From Nageia nagi (Eukaryota > Pinophyta): 64,000 nucleotides of DNA. The notes under the pieces are model-generated. The model ran no database searches. It was not told the origin of the DNA and saw only the letters and a list, made by a program, of their open reading frames with translations. Each line of letters begins with the position of its first letter. Position 1 is the stretch's first letter. Location of the stretch: contig JBITNC010000001.1 in assembly GCA_050084985.1 (NCBI GenBank), positions 87,544,001 through 87,608,000 on the forward strand. The letters are read 5' to 3'. Shown in pieces: positions 1 through 10,460 of this stretch. The position numbers were made by a program, and so were the translations under genes.

Positions 1-1
1 G

Positions 2-470
2 ATGCATCTTATAATAGCATTAATGATAAAAGGAGAATTACAAAAACTTTTAGAAGTCAAGTTCATCCATCATAATGATTATTTTGATTTGATTTTCATG
101 GTACTAGTTAAAAATTCCAATGGAAATATTTGCATACACATAAATTTTAGAGATTTAAATAAAGCTTTCCCTAAAGATGATTTTCCACTAACAAACATAG
201 ATAATTTGGTTGACTCTACTATTGATATGAAATGCTATCTCTCATGGATGAATTTTTAGGTTACAATAAAATAAGAGTAGCACCTAAAGATCAACATAAA
301 ATAACTTTCATAATGCCTTGGGGAATATTTTATTATAAGATAATACCCTTTAGCCTCAAGAATGTAGGATATACTTACCAATGGGCCATGACATACATTT
401 TTTATGATTACATGCATGATATTGTGGAAGATTATGTGGATGATGTATTAGATAAGTCTAAACTATGAGA
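2..470 (+). pseudogene. pol: Reverse transcriptase fragment of element A
   Basis: Two overlapping frames (2-259, then 232-468) give a continuous Ty3/gypsy RT: the KGELQKLLE start of the fingers, a FRDLNKAFPKDDFPLTNID block, a LGYNKI block, a PWGIF..PFSLKN segment and the catalytic motif as DYVDD near 435-450. The protein aligns block by block with the RT of element C at 59,934-60,440. The frame changes once near 235-260, so no functional enzyme could be made. The N-terminus of RT and everything before it lie outside the window. RT would copy the element RNA into DNA inside the virus-like particle. Confidence 0.88.
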
Positions 471-1230
471 AGACCATACAAAAATAATTATCAAGATATT
501 TGATAGATTATTGGAGCATAATATTTGATTGAATCCCAAAAAATATTTTTTTAGGGTTACATGAGGAAAATTATTAGGCTTTATTTTCTCCAGGTGAGGT
601 ATTTAAGTAGACACTAATAAGATAAATGCGATAATGAATATGCCTCCCCTTTCAAATATAAAACAATTACAAAGTTTACAAGGTAAGCTACAAGCTATAA
701 GATGTTTTATCTCACAATTATTTGATAAGTGTAAACCTTTCAATAAGTTGTTAAAAAAGGGGATTACATTTCACTAGGGCAATGAACAACAATAAGAATT
801 TGATGAAATAAAATGTTATCTTTTATCTCCTCTAGTTTTAGTCCCACCTAAGTGAGGGTAACCATTCGTACTTTACACATCTGCTACAAAATCAACATTG
901 GAAACTATGCTTGCTCAAAAAAATGAAAGCAATAACGAACAAGCTATTTACTATCTCAATCGAACCCTAGTTGGTTATGAAATTAAATATATATACCTAA
1001 CAAAGTTATGTTTAGCTATGGTTTTTGCAACTAAGAAGTTGAGACATTACATGCTAAATCATACCATGTATGTAATTGCTAAAGTAGATCCATTGAAATA
1101 CATGATAAATAAAAATTACCAAAATACAAGGAAATATAAATGGATTATGATTTGATCGAATTTGATTTACAATTCATAAGTCAAAAATTGATCAAAGGCC
1201 AAGTTATAGTTGGTTATCTCATAGAATAAC
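471..1230 (+). pseudogene. pol: RT connection and RNase H domain of element A
   Basis: After the RT active site the frame continues with stops through a thumb/connection segment (LLEHNI..NPKKYFF..GKLLGF, about 505-585) and reaches a gypsy-type RNase H. The longest open piece, 898-1155, holds ETMLAQKN (the usual A-x-L-A-Q segment), AIYYLNRTL, a KLCLAMVFATKKLRHYM helix and KVDPLKYM. Each block is matched by element C at 60,840-61,144. The enzyme would remove the RNA strand of the RNA-DNA hybrid. Many stops (for example near 533 and 608) make it a pseudogene. Confidence 0.82.
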
Positions 1231-1295
1231 CTTTATATGATGATAAACCACTCATTGTTGAATTACCATATGAACACATTTTCCAATTATATAAT

Positions 1296-1772
1296 ATGGA
1301 AATACCCATTAATCCTAATGAATATTGGGATATGGTAAGATATTTTGATGGATCAAGATGTGAAAAATGTGGAGGTGTGGGTGTTGTGTTTTTTACAACT
1401 CAAGGGGTCCCCATACCTTACTCTTTCAAACTTAAATTTCCATGTACAAAGAATAATGCTGAGTATGAAGCTTTGGTATTAGCCATAAACATGGCTATAA
1501 AATTGAAGCTAAGAAAGGTTAAATTTATTGGTGATTCATTGTTAATTGTAACTAAGGTTAAAGGTATTTTTCAATGTAAAGAACCTTTACTACAAAAGTA
1601 CAAAAAATTGGTGGAAAATCTATTACAATCATTTAAAAAGTATGATTTAGAAGCAACACCAAGGTTAACCAATAGATTCGCTAATGCTATGGATTCAATT
1701 GGATCTTTGATATCAAAAAACACTCATAAACAAATCATTCACATTGAGATAGTCCACATTACTCAATCTTAA
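1296..1772 (+). pseudogene. pol: Second (plant-cellular-type) RNase H domain of element A
   Basis: This 158-residue open stretch is an RNase H of the type gained by the Tat lineage in addition to the ancestral retroviral-type one. Visible residues are the first catalytic Asp in RYFDGSRC, a glycine-rich G-G-V-G-V-V-F strand, the catalytic Glu in NAEYEALVLAI, and the third acidic position in KFIGDSLLI. It follows the first RNase H and precedes integrase, as in Tat elements. Element C has the same domain at 61,274-61,555. It is the best preserved piece of A, with the core acidic triad still present, but the flanks are broken, so it is a fossil domain. Confidence 0.85.
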
Positions 1773-1814
1773 TTAAAAATAAATGAAGTAGAACATACAA
1801 ATATCAGTATTACA

Positions 1815-3124
1815 ATGGAAGATAAAAATGTATGGCATATTCAACTAGTGAAATTCTTAAGAGATGAAATCCTACCTATTAATTTAATAAAATTGGTTAG
1901 GAAGGCATTTAAATTAAAATCTTCTCATTTTTTTATGCTAGGGGATGTCCTATATCATAGAGGTTTTGATGAAATATTACTTAGATTCTTAGAATAGTTA
2001 GATTCACAAATCACAATCTCATGTGCACATGATATAATATGTGAAGGGAATTTTAGTGGTCCCACAATAATAAAATGACTAAATGTATTGGATATTATTG
2101 GCCTAATATGGAGGGTGATTGTATATAATATGTTAAAAAATACATCAAATTCCAATAACATTCTAATTTGTTTAATGAACAATTGCAAGCATTACAACCC
2201 TTGCAATCATTATAGCCATTTTTGAGGTGGGCATTAGATATGATAGGTCAAGTATCTCCTATTTCCTTAAGAGGTCATAAGTTTATAATAACATCTAAAT
2301 AATACTTCATAAAATGGGTTAAAGCTATTCCTATGATTTCAAAAAAAGGACCAAAGATAGCAAAATTCATAGAGCATCATATCATTTTTTATTTTGGAAT
2401 TTTTATTCAAATTATCATAGATAATGGAAATAATTTCAAGAACAAAGAAGTACTAGCTTTATGCAAAGGGTATCATATTCAAATTAGTTTTTCAACATCT
2501 TATTACCCCTAGGGAAATGGACAAGTTGAGGCTACAAATAAAACTATTTGTTGTATTCTTCTCAAAATAGTTGATAACTCTCATAGAGATTGGCATGCAA
2601 GGATTTCCCATGCTTTATGGGCTTATCACACTAGTATTTAAATTACTACTAGGGTAAACCCATTCTCTCTACTATATGGGATAGAAGCAGTCTTACCCTT
2701 CAAAATATAAATCTTATCTTTACGAATTACTTTATAAGATTATATCATATATGAAGTAGCTCATCAAATAAGATTAGAATAAATATTTATTTTAGATGAA
2801 ATATGAGTTAATGTATTGGAACACATGCATACTTATCAAAATTGTATTAAATGAGCTTTTGATAAAATTGTTAAAATTTTCAAATTCAATATAGGAGATC
2901 TAGTACTAAAAGAAAATCAGTAAACTTCATGAATGGAAAGGCAACTTCATGAAAAATTTGTCCCTAACTTGTTAGGACCTTACATAATTAAAATAAAATT
3001 TGGTTCAAGAGCATATCACTTAGTTAACATAGAAGGTAATGAAGAGCATAGAAAAATAAATATCATGCATCTTCACCCCTTTTATAGTGAAAATTACTTT
3101 GTTTTGTTTATGTATATGTTGTAA
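1815..3124 (+). pseudogene. pol: Integrase of element A, broken
   Basis: The integrase can be followed in pieces. The zinc-finger region (about 1,930-2,210) has LGDVLYHRGFDE and partial His/Cys positions. The catalytic core has its first Asp in ALDMIGQVSPISLRGHKF (about 2,230), the second in IIDNGNNFKNK (about 2,415) and the Glu in GNGQVEATNKTI (about 2,520). The C-terminal segment ends with LLGPYIIKIKFGSRAYHL at 2,965-3,020. A stop replaces the expected Gln in the YYP-Q-GNGQ motif (TAG at about 2,509), as expected from C-to-T decay. Integrase would join the cDNA to host DNA. Element C matches over its whole length at 61,740-63,010. Confidence 0.86.
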
Positions 3125-3239
3125 ATATTTACATAAAGAGATTAAAAATTTCATAATGAATTAATAAAAATAAATGAATTTAATAGATGATAATCAAAAG
3201 GATCAAAAGTGTTCATGTGTCATTGGAAAGAAAAGGAAT

Positions 3240-4320
3240 AAAGTAAGAACCATGGTTTGATAAGTCTAGATATTTGGGAGATAAAGCCATATCCAAACTC
3301 ATAGAATTCACTTTCCAAGAAGCATAAAATGTTCTTCAATTACCCATTGACATATAGAGGGATATAGCCTTAAGGAATTATCCAAGTACATTAGATGGTT
3401 GGAAAATCTATGTTAAAGGAGAAAACATTGAAATTTACCTATATTGAGCCATGTAGTTCTAAGGTTTTTATCATTATCATGAGCAAGTACATAAAATAAA
3501 TTTGTTATGCTTATATTGGCACACTGCAACTACTTTCAATGATTGGATTTTAAATGTAGAATCTCAAAATTTACAAAGTTTACATCCAATCATGACTTGG
3601 ATGAATCAACTTTTTGGAGTTTTGTATCATCGAAAGCTAATATATGGTTTTTCTTCTTCATTAGTGCCTAGACCTAGGAAATTAAAAAGAGTAAAAAGAA
3701 ATATCAATAAATGATTTTCTCAAGTAAAGTCAAGGTTTATATCTCCCTTGTCTTGTGATCATTCCAAAAAATAGCAATAACCAAAATGTTAGAAGTTCCT
3801 AAACTAGTACATTTCCAATTTGACTATGTTGGTCAAAATTTCATGAATAGATATAAAGGAGATGTTTATATGTTATTACTATGAAAAACTCCTTCTACAC
3901 TTATGACACATTTTCTTGATTTACCTAAGGAAATGCAATTAGTGATATCCATGAAATACTTTGAAAATCATGCTTCAAATGCATGGGAATTAAAAATAAA
4001 TGGTTTAAAGGTTGCAATTGAAGTAAAGGCACAAGAAATGTGGATGGAACAAGAATCTAAAATGAGTTTATTGAAATGGTTCTATCTACATTGGCATTAT
4101 AATAAACCTAAAACTATGATAGATTACATTGAAGATGTTTCAAATTTATGGTATATTCTCTTATTTTGACTTCAGTTATTTCTAATCAAGTGTTTTCATA
4201 TCTTACATTATCCTTTCCAAATGAAGAAGTTGTATATAATTATAGTTCATTATTTAGTAATAATTATTATGTGAATAATCCTTTGAATGTGAAAGCACTA
4301 TTTGAATGAATTAATCAATG
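3240..4320 (+). pseudogene. Unrecognised sense ORF downstream of integrase, element A copy
   Basis: A broken sense-strand reading frame begins about 100 bp after the integrase end. Recognisable blocks include DKSRYLGDKA near 3,260, LQLPIDI, GWKIYVKGENIEIY near 3,400, QVHKINLLCLYWHT near 3,490-3,530, and DLPKEMQLVISMK at 3,920. The last open piece (3,903-4,169) is Trp-rich (WELKINGLK, EMWMEQES, WFYLHWHYNKP). The same protein is present after the integrase of element C (63,190-64,000), so it belongs to the family and is not a chance frame. I do not recognise the domain. Its position matches the extra-ORF site known in Tat elements, but the better-known extra ORFs there are antisense. Confidence 0.6.
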
Positions 4321-4671
4321 TATAGATAAATGAAAATGAAATAAAGTTTTTAGCTAAGAACATTATTATGATATTATTGATAATATGAGTTTTGGTGCTT
4401 TTGTAGGGAGCCTCATTCCATAATTCCCATTGTGTACTTCTCTATTATCGTTGATTCCACCACATATCATTTCACTATGTCCTACATACATACCTTCCTT
4501 TTTTATACTTCACGAGGTACATACTAAAGCTTCAACTTCATCTATGGAACCTAAGTGAGTTATCAAAAAGTTTATGTCAAAACCTAAATTACCACTCCCA
4601 CCACTCATTTTGTATTTAGGTAATTGCAAGAAGATGAGTCCCATTTTGGAGGAAGTCTTATGAACTACTAG
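4321..4671 (+). other. Spacer of element A without recognisable gene
   Basis: AT-rich sequence between the sense ORF and the tandem duplication that follows. A few short frames exist (SLIP..CTSLLS near 4,410-4,460) but nothing with a recognisable domain. It may be the worn C-terminal part of the sense ORF. Confidence 0.4.
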
Positions 4672-5346
4672 GTTTTTGTATTTGTTTAATAACCTTTTTG
4701 TTTGGAGTTATGAAAAAAACTATATGTGCATAATCTGCATACAATTCTTCATAAGTTAAATAAAAAATAAATTAAAAATGATAAGTTCTATTCAAATTAT
4801 ACTTTTTGGACATGAGCATTTGTTGAAACAATAATCATAGCCAATAAAAAATTAATAAATAACAAAATATTCATGAAAAATATACAAAAAAATATCCTCC
4901 ACAATATTTAGTGTCTTAGGTATCTTTAACCAAATGTATTTAAAAAATTATTTTAATTTAAGTCCAATTATGCTTGACAGACATGATGGGTATGGTATTG
5001 AAATATTATTTTTTAAATAATGGGTTTTGTATTTGTTTAATAAGTTTTTATTTTTTTGGAATTGTGAAAAAAATAATATATATGCACAATCTACATACAA
5101 TTCTTTATAAGATAAAAAAAATTAAAAATGATAAGTTTAGGTAGAATTATGCTTGTCAAACATGAGCAATTTTTGAAATGATTATTATGGTCCATAAAAA
5201 ATTAATAAAAAACAAAATATTCAAGAAAAATTACAAAAATAATATCCTCCATAATCTTTAGTATCTTTAAAATACATTTTAATATAGGTCCAATTATGCT
5301 TATTAGTCACAATGGGGGTATGGTCTTGAAACTATGTTTTTTAAAC
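4672..5346 (+). repeat. Tandem duplication, units of about 350 and 324 bp
   Basis: Two adjacent copies, 4,672-5,022 and 5,023-5,346, both start with TTTTGTATTTGTTTAATAA, continue through ACAATTCTTYATAAG and AAAATTAAAAATGATAAGTT, and end with a GTCCAATTATGCTT segment followed by a TTTTTTAAA tract. They differ by many substitutions and small indels. The unit is non-coding and sits in the spacer between the sense ORF and the antisense ORF of element A, where Tat elements often carry tandem repeats. Confidence 0.8.
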
Positions 5347-5727
5347 ATGCCTACCAAATATTAATTTCTATCATTTGAGTATGAGAATAAATTACATATT
5401 TGAAAACTAGACTTTGAGAACTACATTTTTACCTAGTGACCTTTTTCAAGAATCAGAATCTAAGTGCTTCAAATTTTGAGATCAAGTATGAGCAAACCTA
5501 AAAATCAAGAAAAATAATTCCACTTTTTGGCCAAAAGTGGGACTTATCTTCTTGCACTTACCCATCCCATCCATTCATAACCATTTATTCTAGTACAAGG
5601 TCCTCTTCACATTCAATTTAGGTCTCCTTACTATTACTTCTTAGATCATAAACATTGGATTATTCATAGGAAAACTATTTACTAGCATCATTCAAAGGTT
5701 GTAAGTTGATTTAGAATATATATATCT

Positions 5728-5824
5728 ACAAGACACATATTTTTGTAATTTTTTATATTTTTTAATGTTTTTGTTATTTTCATGTTTTTGTAATTTTTGT
5801 AAAAAATTACAAAAATATGTGTCT

Positions 5825-5892
<68 letters not shown>

Positions 5893-5904
5893 AGACACAT
5901 TTTT
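5728..5904 (+). repeat. 27-bp perfect inverted repeat followed by a (TA) tract and a third arm copy
   Basis: The 27 bases at 5,728-5,754 are exactly the reverse complement of 5,801-5,827, with a 46-bp T-rich loop. A pure TA tract of about 60 bp (5,831-5,890) follows, then a partial direct copy of the first arm (ACAAGACACATTTTTGTA, from 5,890). The foldback sits in the spacer of element A. Frames through the TA tract on both strands (Tyr-Ile repeats) are artefacts. Confidence 0.85.
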
Positions 5905-6077
5905 GTATTTTTTAATATTTTTTAATATATATATATATTTTTTGATCTTTCCATGCTTGTCAATTATCTTCATGCAAATAAAAGCTTTATATATGTTGTC
6001 TTTATAAACCTTATGTAATTTTTGAAATTCACATATAATGTTGTAGGTGGCTAATTTCATTCCAAGCACAAGCATCA

Positions 6078-6745
6078 TGAGTCATCCTCATTGTGTTTCT
6101 AGACCTACCAATCAATAGGTAGCCTATCCATATCATATTTCACCTACTCCTTAGGAATTATCTTTCTTTTTATACCATGTTCATCTTGTACATTCTTGAG
6201 TGACCATATAGAGTGTCAGGTCTTGTTGGTTTCCTGATGGTGTTCAACATAAGATTTTAGCTATGATATAATTATCAAGTTTGTTGGATAGATCTAATCA
6301 TGCTTACAATATTCTAAAGAGATTCCTTTTGGGTGAGCATGTATATTGATCATGGACCATGTTGGGGAACTTGTGAGATTTATGATATACCTGATGAAAA
6401 GTTTCTCTAAAATATCATATGTTTATTTTCTAAACCATATTTCATATGGAGAATTATGATTAATGCCTATGTTAATCCATTTATTTGTAGACTCGTTAAA
6501 TTCTATGATCCACCATCCTTACATCCTTAAGAATATTTTTATGAACTCACCATTTCCCACATAATATCCATAAATATCTTTTATTAGGACTTCATGTTTT
6601 CTATGTCTATCACTCATCATGCCACATACTGGTCTATTGATTATACCATTCATACTCATTGCCATTTTCATCCCATCCCTCATCATCAATTTTTACAAAC
6701 CCTTACCCAACATGGATTTCATTACATAGAAATAAATGATGATTA
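6078..6745 (+). pseudogene. Second unrecognised sense ORF relic in element A spacer
   Basis: A degenerate sense frame begins at an ATG (MSHPHCVSRPTNQ) at 6,078. It runs with a few stops through FPDGVQHKILAMI and ILKRFLLGEHVY, shifts frame near 6,340, and continues with YIDHGPCWGTCEIYDIPDE, RIMINAYVNPF, LVKFYDPPSLHP, DYTIHTHCHFHP and LTQHGFHYIEIN, ending at a stop at about 6,745. Low stop density over more than 600 bp and a protein-like composition suggest a former coding region, perhaps a further part of the extra sense ORF of A. No domain is recognised and element C does not reach this far in the window. Confidence 0.35.
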
Positions 6746-6763
6746 AAAAAAATTATCAAAAAC

Positions 6764-6765
<2 letters not shown>

Positions 6766-6854
<89 letters not shown>
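6766..6854. repeat. (TA)n microsatellite, about 89 bp
   Basis: Uninterrupted alternating AT from 6,766 to 6,854 in the non-coding spacer of element A. A shorter TA run lies at 7,315-7,331. Such tracts are prone to length change and to assembly error. Confidence 0.97.
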
Positions 6855-6857
<3 letters not shown>

Positions 6858-8479
6858 TTAGAAAGTTATTTTTGAAGCATCTTGGTTATTGGGAGCATTG
6901 CCATATGTTTTCATACCATACAATTATGTTCATCTCATTCACTACCTCCATCATCATAAAACTATTAAATATCAAACATGATAATTCTAGAAATTTACCA
7001 AGATATACATATACATTGTACATATATCCACATATCATTCATATATATAGCCATACATATGGATAAAGAAGTAGTTTCTAGGTATAATATTCATATTCTA
7101 TTTTGTCAAAATATCTTTTGCAAGGTTTCTGAAACTTTGGATGATAAACAAACATAACTTTGATACATTTTTAGGCTATTATGAACTCATATAGTTTTAC
7201 ACATTCTAAATCTTGAAATAATAAAAAAAAAAATTGATGTTCCTTGAGCATAATTTTGAGTGATTATTCATCCTATTATTTTGCTTCATCCCTAACCCAA
7301 GAGATAGGATAGAATATATATATATATATAGAAAAGTGATAAAAAAAAGAAATAAGAAAAAGAAAAAAAAAGAAAGTAGAATATTTGGTTGATTATAGTA
7401 TCCTTTATCGAGGTTATGGATGCCTGACTGGTAATAGAGCAAGGTTGTAATGAGATCTAGGGGTTAGTCTTCATTAAGGCTATGGATTCTTGTATGGCTA
7501 TGAGGTATACCTTTCAAAGTGGTGACATGTCTATTCTTTATGATGAACCTATAAATATTTTATAAGAACAAATCAACTTACATATTTTATGCTCTTGAAA
7601 CATTAAATTGGCAAGTGTCAAGAGAAGGAAATGAATATCATTGCACACACATGAGTTCATAATACACTTAGGTGTATAATAACTTTATTTTATATCATCC
7701 CTAGTACATGAAATTAAAATGAAAGATTATTTGATGAAATTAGTGTGAATATATTATTTATTATATACTTCTTTATTATATTATACATTCATTTCATTCT
7801 ATGATACATATATTTCATTACTATGATCTTGGTAGGTTAATTAGATTGTTATATTTGACATTCAAATAGTTATATGATCCATTCATATCCACTTATCCAT
7901 GAGTGTACATCCATAGCATTATACATTCATACATTTATCCATTTGTATGTTCATATCATTTTACATACATATGTTATCCCATGTGTATAAATAGCCAAAA
8001 AAAATGGAAAATGATGATATTTGATTCTGTACTACTATAAATAAAATATTGTCCAAAATATAACAAGTAATGATAATAATCCTTAAAAAATTAAATGATC
8101 ACATCATATGGGACCCATTCAACCATCAAAATATTAGATATTACTATCATGCAACATAATGTAAAGTGACATTAATAATCCATCATCATGATATACAACA
8201 TTAAAATTAAACATAACCCTAGAATCATCATTCATAATATAACACATGATAATATCAAAATAACAACTCATTAAAACATTACCATAAACATGAGTATCCA
8301 AATATATCATCATATGTGTAATATCAAAAATAATAATCATAGTGTTCCTCACCTAAGCATACATGCCATCCTAATCATGATCAACATGATAAAAAAATAA
8401 GTATAATATATCATCCATCAATGAATATAATTCTACAATATCATATCAAACATGAACAACAAAATGATATAACAAAAGG
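6855..8479 (+). other. AT-rich spacer of element A, no gene seen
   Basis: Low-complexity sequence with A-rich and T-rich runs (7,220-7,375), many ATACATTCAT-like words at 7,740-7,990, and AACATNATCAT-like words at 8,120-8,480. Short open frames here are rich in Met, His, Ile and Tyr and look like composition effects. No domain or strong repeat array was recognised. Confidence 0.6.
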
Positions 8480-10460
8480 TACTAATAGTCAATCCTCAGG
8501 GGCATCCTCATATTCACTACCATCTCCACCACCTTGACCATGGGTCTCATCAATCTACTAACCTCTATGTATTGATGAGATACCAATACTCCTCTCTCAT
8601 TGATGTACTTAAATATATGAAGGCTTAGGCCTATGATGAGATGAAATAGCAGTACCACTTCTATTAGGAGATGTTGCAATACTACCTTTACCTGCTCCTG
8701 CACTAACACCTCCATGTACCTCATTGGCTATAGAAGCATGGAACATACTAACATTCAATGGAATGAAAATTGGAGGAGGAAGTGGATACTCTAAACTAGA
8801 CCTAAAAGCAAGAACACCTAATAGCCAAGTATTAACTACCCTATGATAGTAGTCCCTCTATCTACAAATATCTCTGATAAAAGTAGAAGAGTGCCTCTTT
8901 GCACTAGTTGTAACACCCTTTGTTCTTATCTATTACTATAATATCAGAATCATGTCTTACACCATATCTTTTTCCTCCTAATATTTATTCTGGTATACCA
9001 TGTATTTGATCCCATCCTCATCTAAGTGCCTAAGTTACTAAAGCTATGCATGTAAAGGCTCATTATCTTGAAGAGAAAAACTTGAGCCCCTCAATCTCAC
9101 CCAGTAATGAGTCATGGATTTGTATCTCTAGGACTAGTCTATCCTCCCCTAAAGCTCCCTCACTTGTGTCAATCTCATTGGTTGGAACCTCCATCTTAGG
9201 TAGATGCTATGTAGGGTCCATCTCAACATCCTGCTCTCCCTCCACTCCAAGTTCCACACTAGGATCCTCTACACACTATCTTACTTGATGGCCCTATTCA
9301 TCTTCATCAACCTCCTCTAGATCATCCTACCACTAGGTAAAAAAAATATCAGTAACATTGACATCATTTGCATCTACATCCTTATCCATAACCTCATCTC
9401 TTATAGGATTAGACTCTTCATAAACTAAGGGATCAAGACCCTGTACTAGAAGGGTTCCCTCTCTCTAATATCTAGTGGGATCTATAGAAATATTTTATAC
9501 AAGCTCAAATTATCATCTGATGTGTTCAAACTAAAAATACTCTAAGAAGTTTATCCATCAACCACTAAGGACTTTGGCTTATATAATATTTGTAATCTCA
9601 ACCTCAAGCTAATCCCATATCAAATATAAGCGATATGGAAAAAACCTAATGTGATTATAAACAAGTTGACTCAACATGTCTTGATAGAAGCCCACATCTT
9701 GATGAACTCTATCGATAGGATGAATATAAAAATCCTCCCTCAATCACATAATCTTCATGAGATACTCTATGTGTGAAACAAAACCAATAATAGGAAGCCC
9801 ATGAGGGCATACCACAATAATATGCTCATAATCCCTCACTTATAAGGTGATTGTAATGATCAATGAGGTCCTATGATGCTAAGAATAGAATAAAAGCTCC
9901 CTATAACATTATTCCAACAAAGTGGGAGCCCATTCAAAGATGATACTGTGTTTCATCATATCTACCACTACTAAGAGTAGCGACCAAGGAAACCTATCAT
10001 TACCTATATCAAGTAATGCATAGCATTGAATTGACCCCTTAAAAAATGAGAACCTGATACTCCCTTATTTATCATCATGTCAATATTGGACATACTTGAT
10101 CGTACCTGAGATGATCTCAAACATGATCATATCAACTTATTCACCCCTATATAAATAAGCAATGATTGGTCTAATGTCATCTTGATCAATGTCATGCTGA
10201 ATCCTCTGACCCTAGATGGAAAGCTGATAGAATCAATAAATATCCTCCATAATGATCATCATCTCCCTATTGGGATATGGAAAGTAGATGTAGTGGAATC
10301 CTATCTCTCAATAAAAGTGTCCATGAGAGGGTAATCCCAATGAATGCAACCCATGTAGGGTCCAACGCTAAAACCCAAACTTCAAAAAAATATGTGGTCC
10401 ATAGTGGTAAGGAAAGCACAACCTTTCTAGAGGATTATGGGATAATGAACCCTAGGTTTG
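8480..10460 (-). pseudogene. Antisense plant-mobile-domain (PMD) ORF, element A
   Basis: On the minus strand, against the element, a broken protein begins near 10,460 (KFGF..WTLHGLHSLGLPS) and continues with GFHYIYFPYPNREMMIIMED and QHDIDQDDIRPIIAYLYRGE around 10,140-10,310. This pattern, an aromatic segment ending in P..REM plus an E-D-[IV] helix, is the PMD signature (HFPCGEMTITLEDV-like in the family). Further blocks are WSLLLVVDMMKHSIIFEWAPTL near 9,920-9,990 and FYQDMLSQLVYNHIRFFPYR near 9,640-9,690. The C-terminal part (8,480-9,300) is a Ser/Gly-rich linker. PMD proteins occur in plant transposons and in antisense ORFs of Tat elements. Several stops make this copy a pseudogene. Its location between pol and 3' LTR supports the Tat assignment. 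Confidence 0.68.

Noticed and set aside
5688-6078. Long open frames on both strands through the TA tract (Tyr-Ile repeats)
   Set aside because: A TA repeat has no stop in some frames; the protein is only the repeat translated.
7206-7442. Minus-strand frame with a Phe-rich, membrane-like stretch
   Set aside because: The Phe run comes from an A-rich tract (7,330-7,375); no conserved protein features.
9046-9288. Plus-strand Ser/Pro-rich open frame as a gene
   Set aside because: It overlaps the minus-strand PMD ORF's Ser/Gly-rich tail and looks like its shadow.
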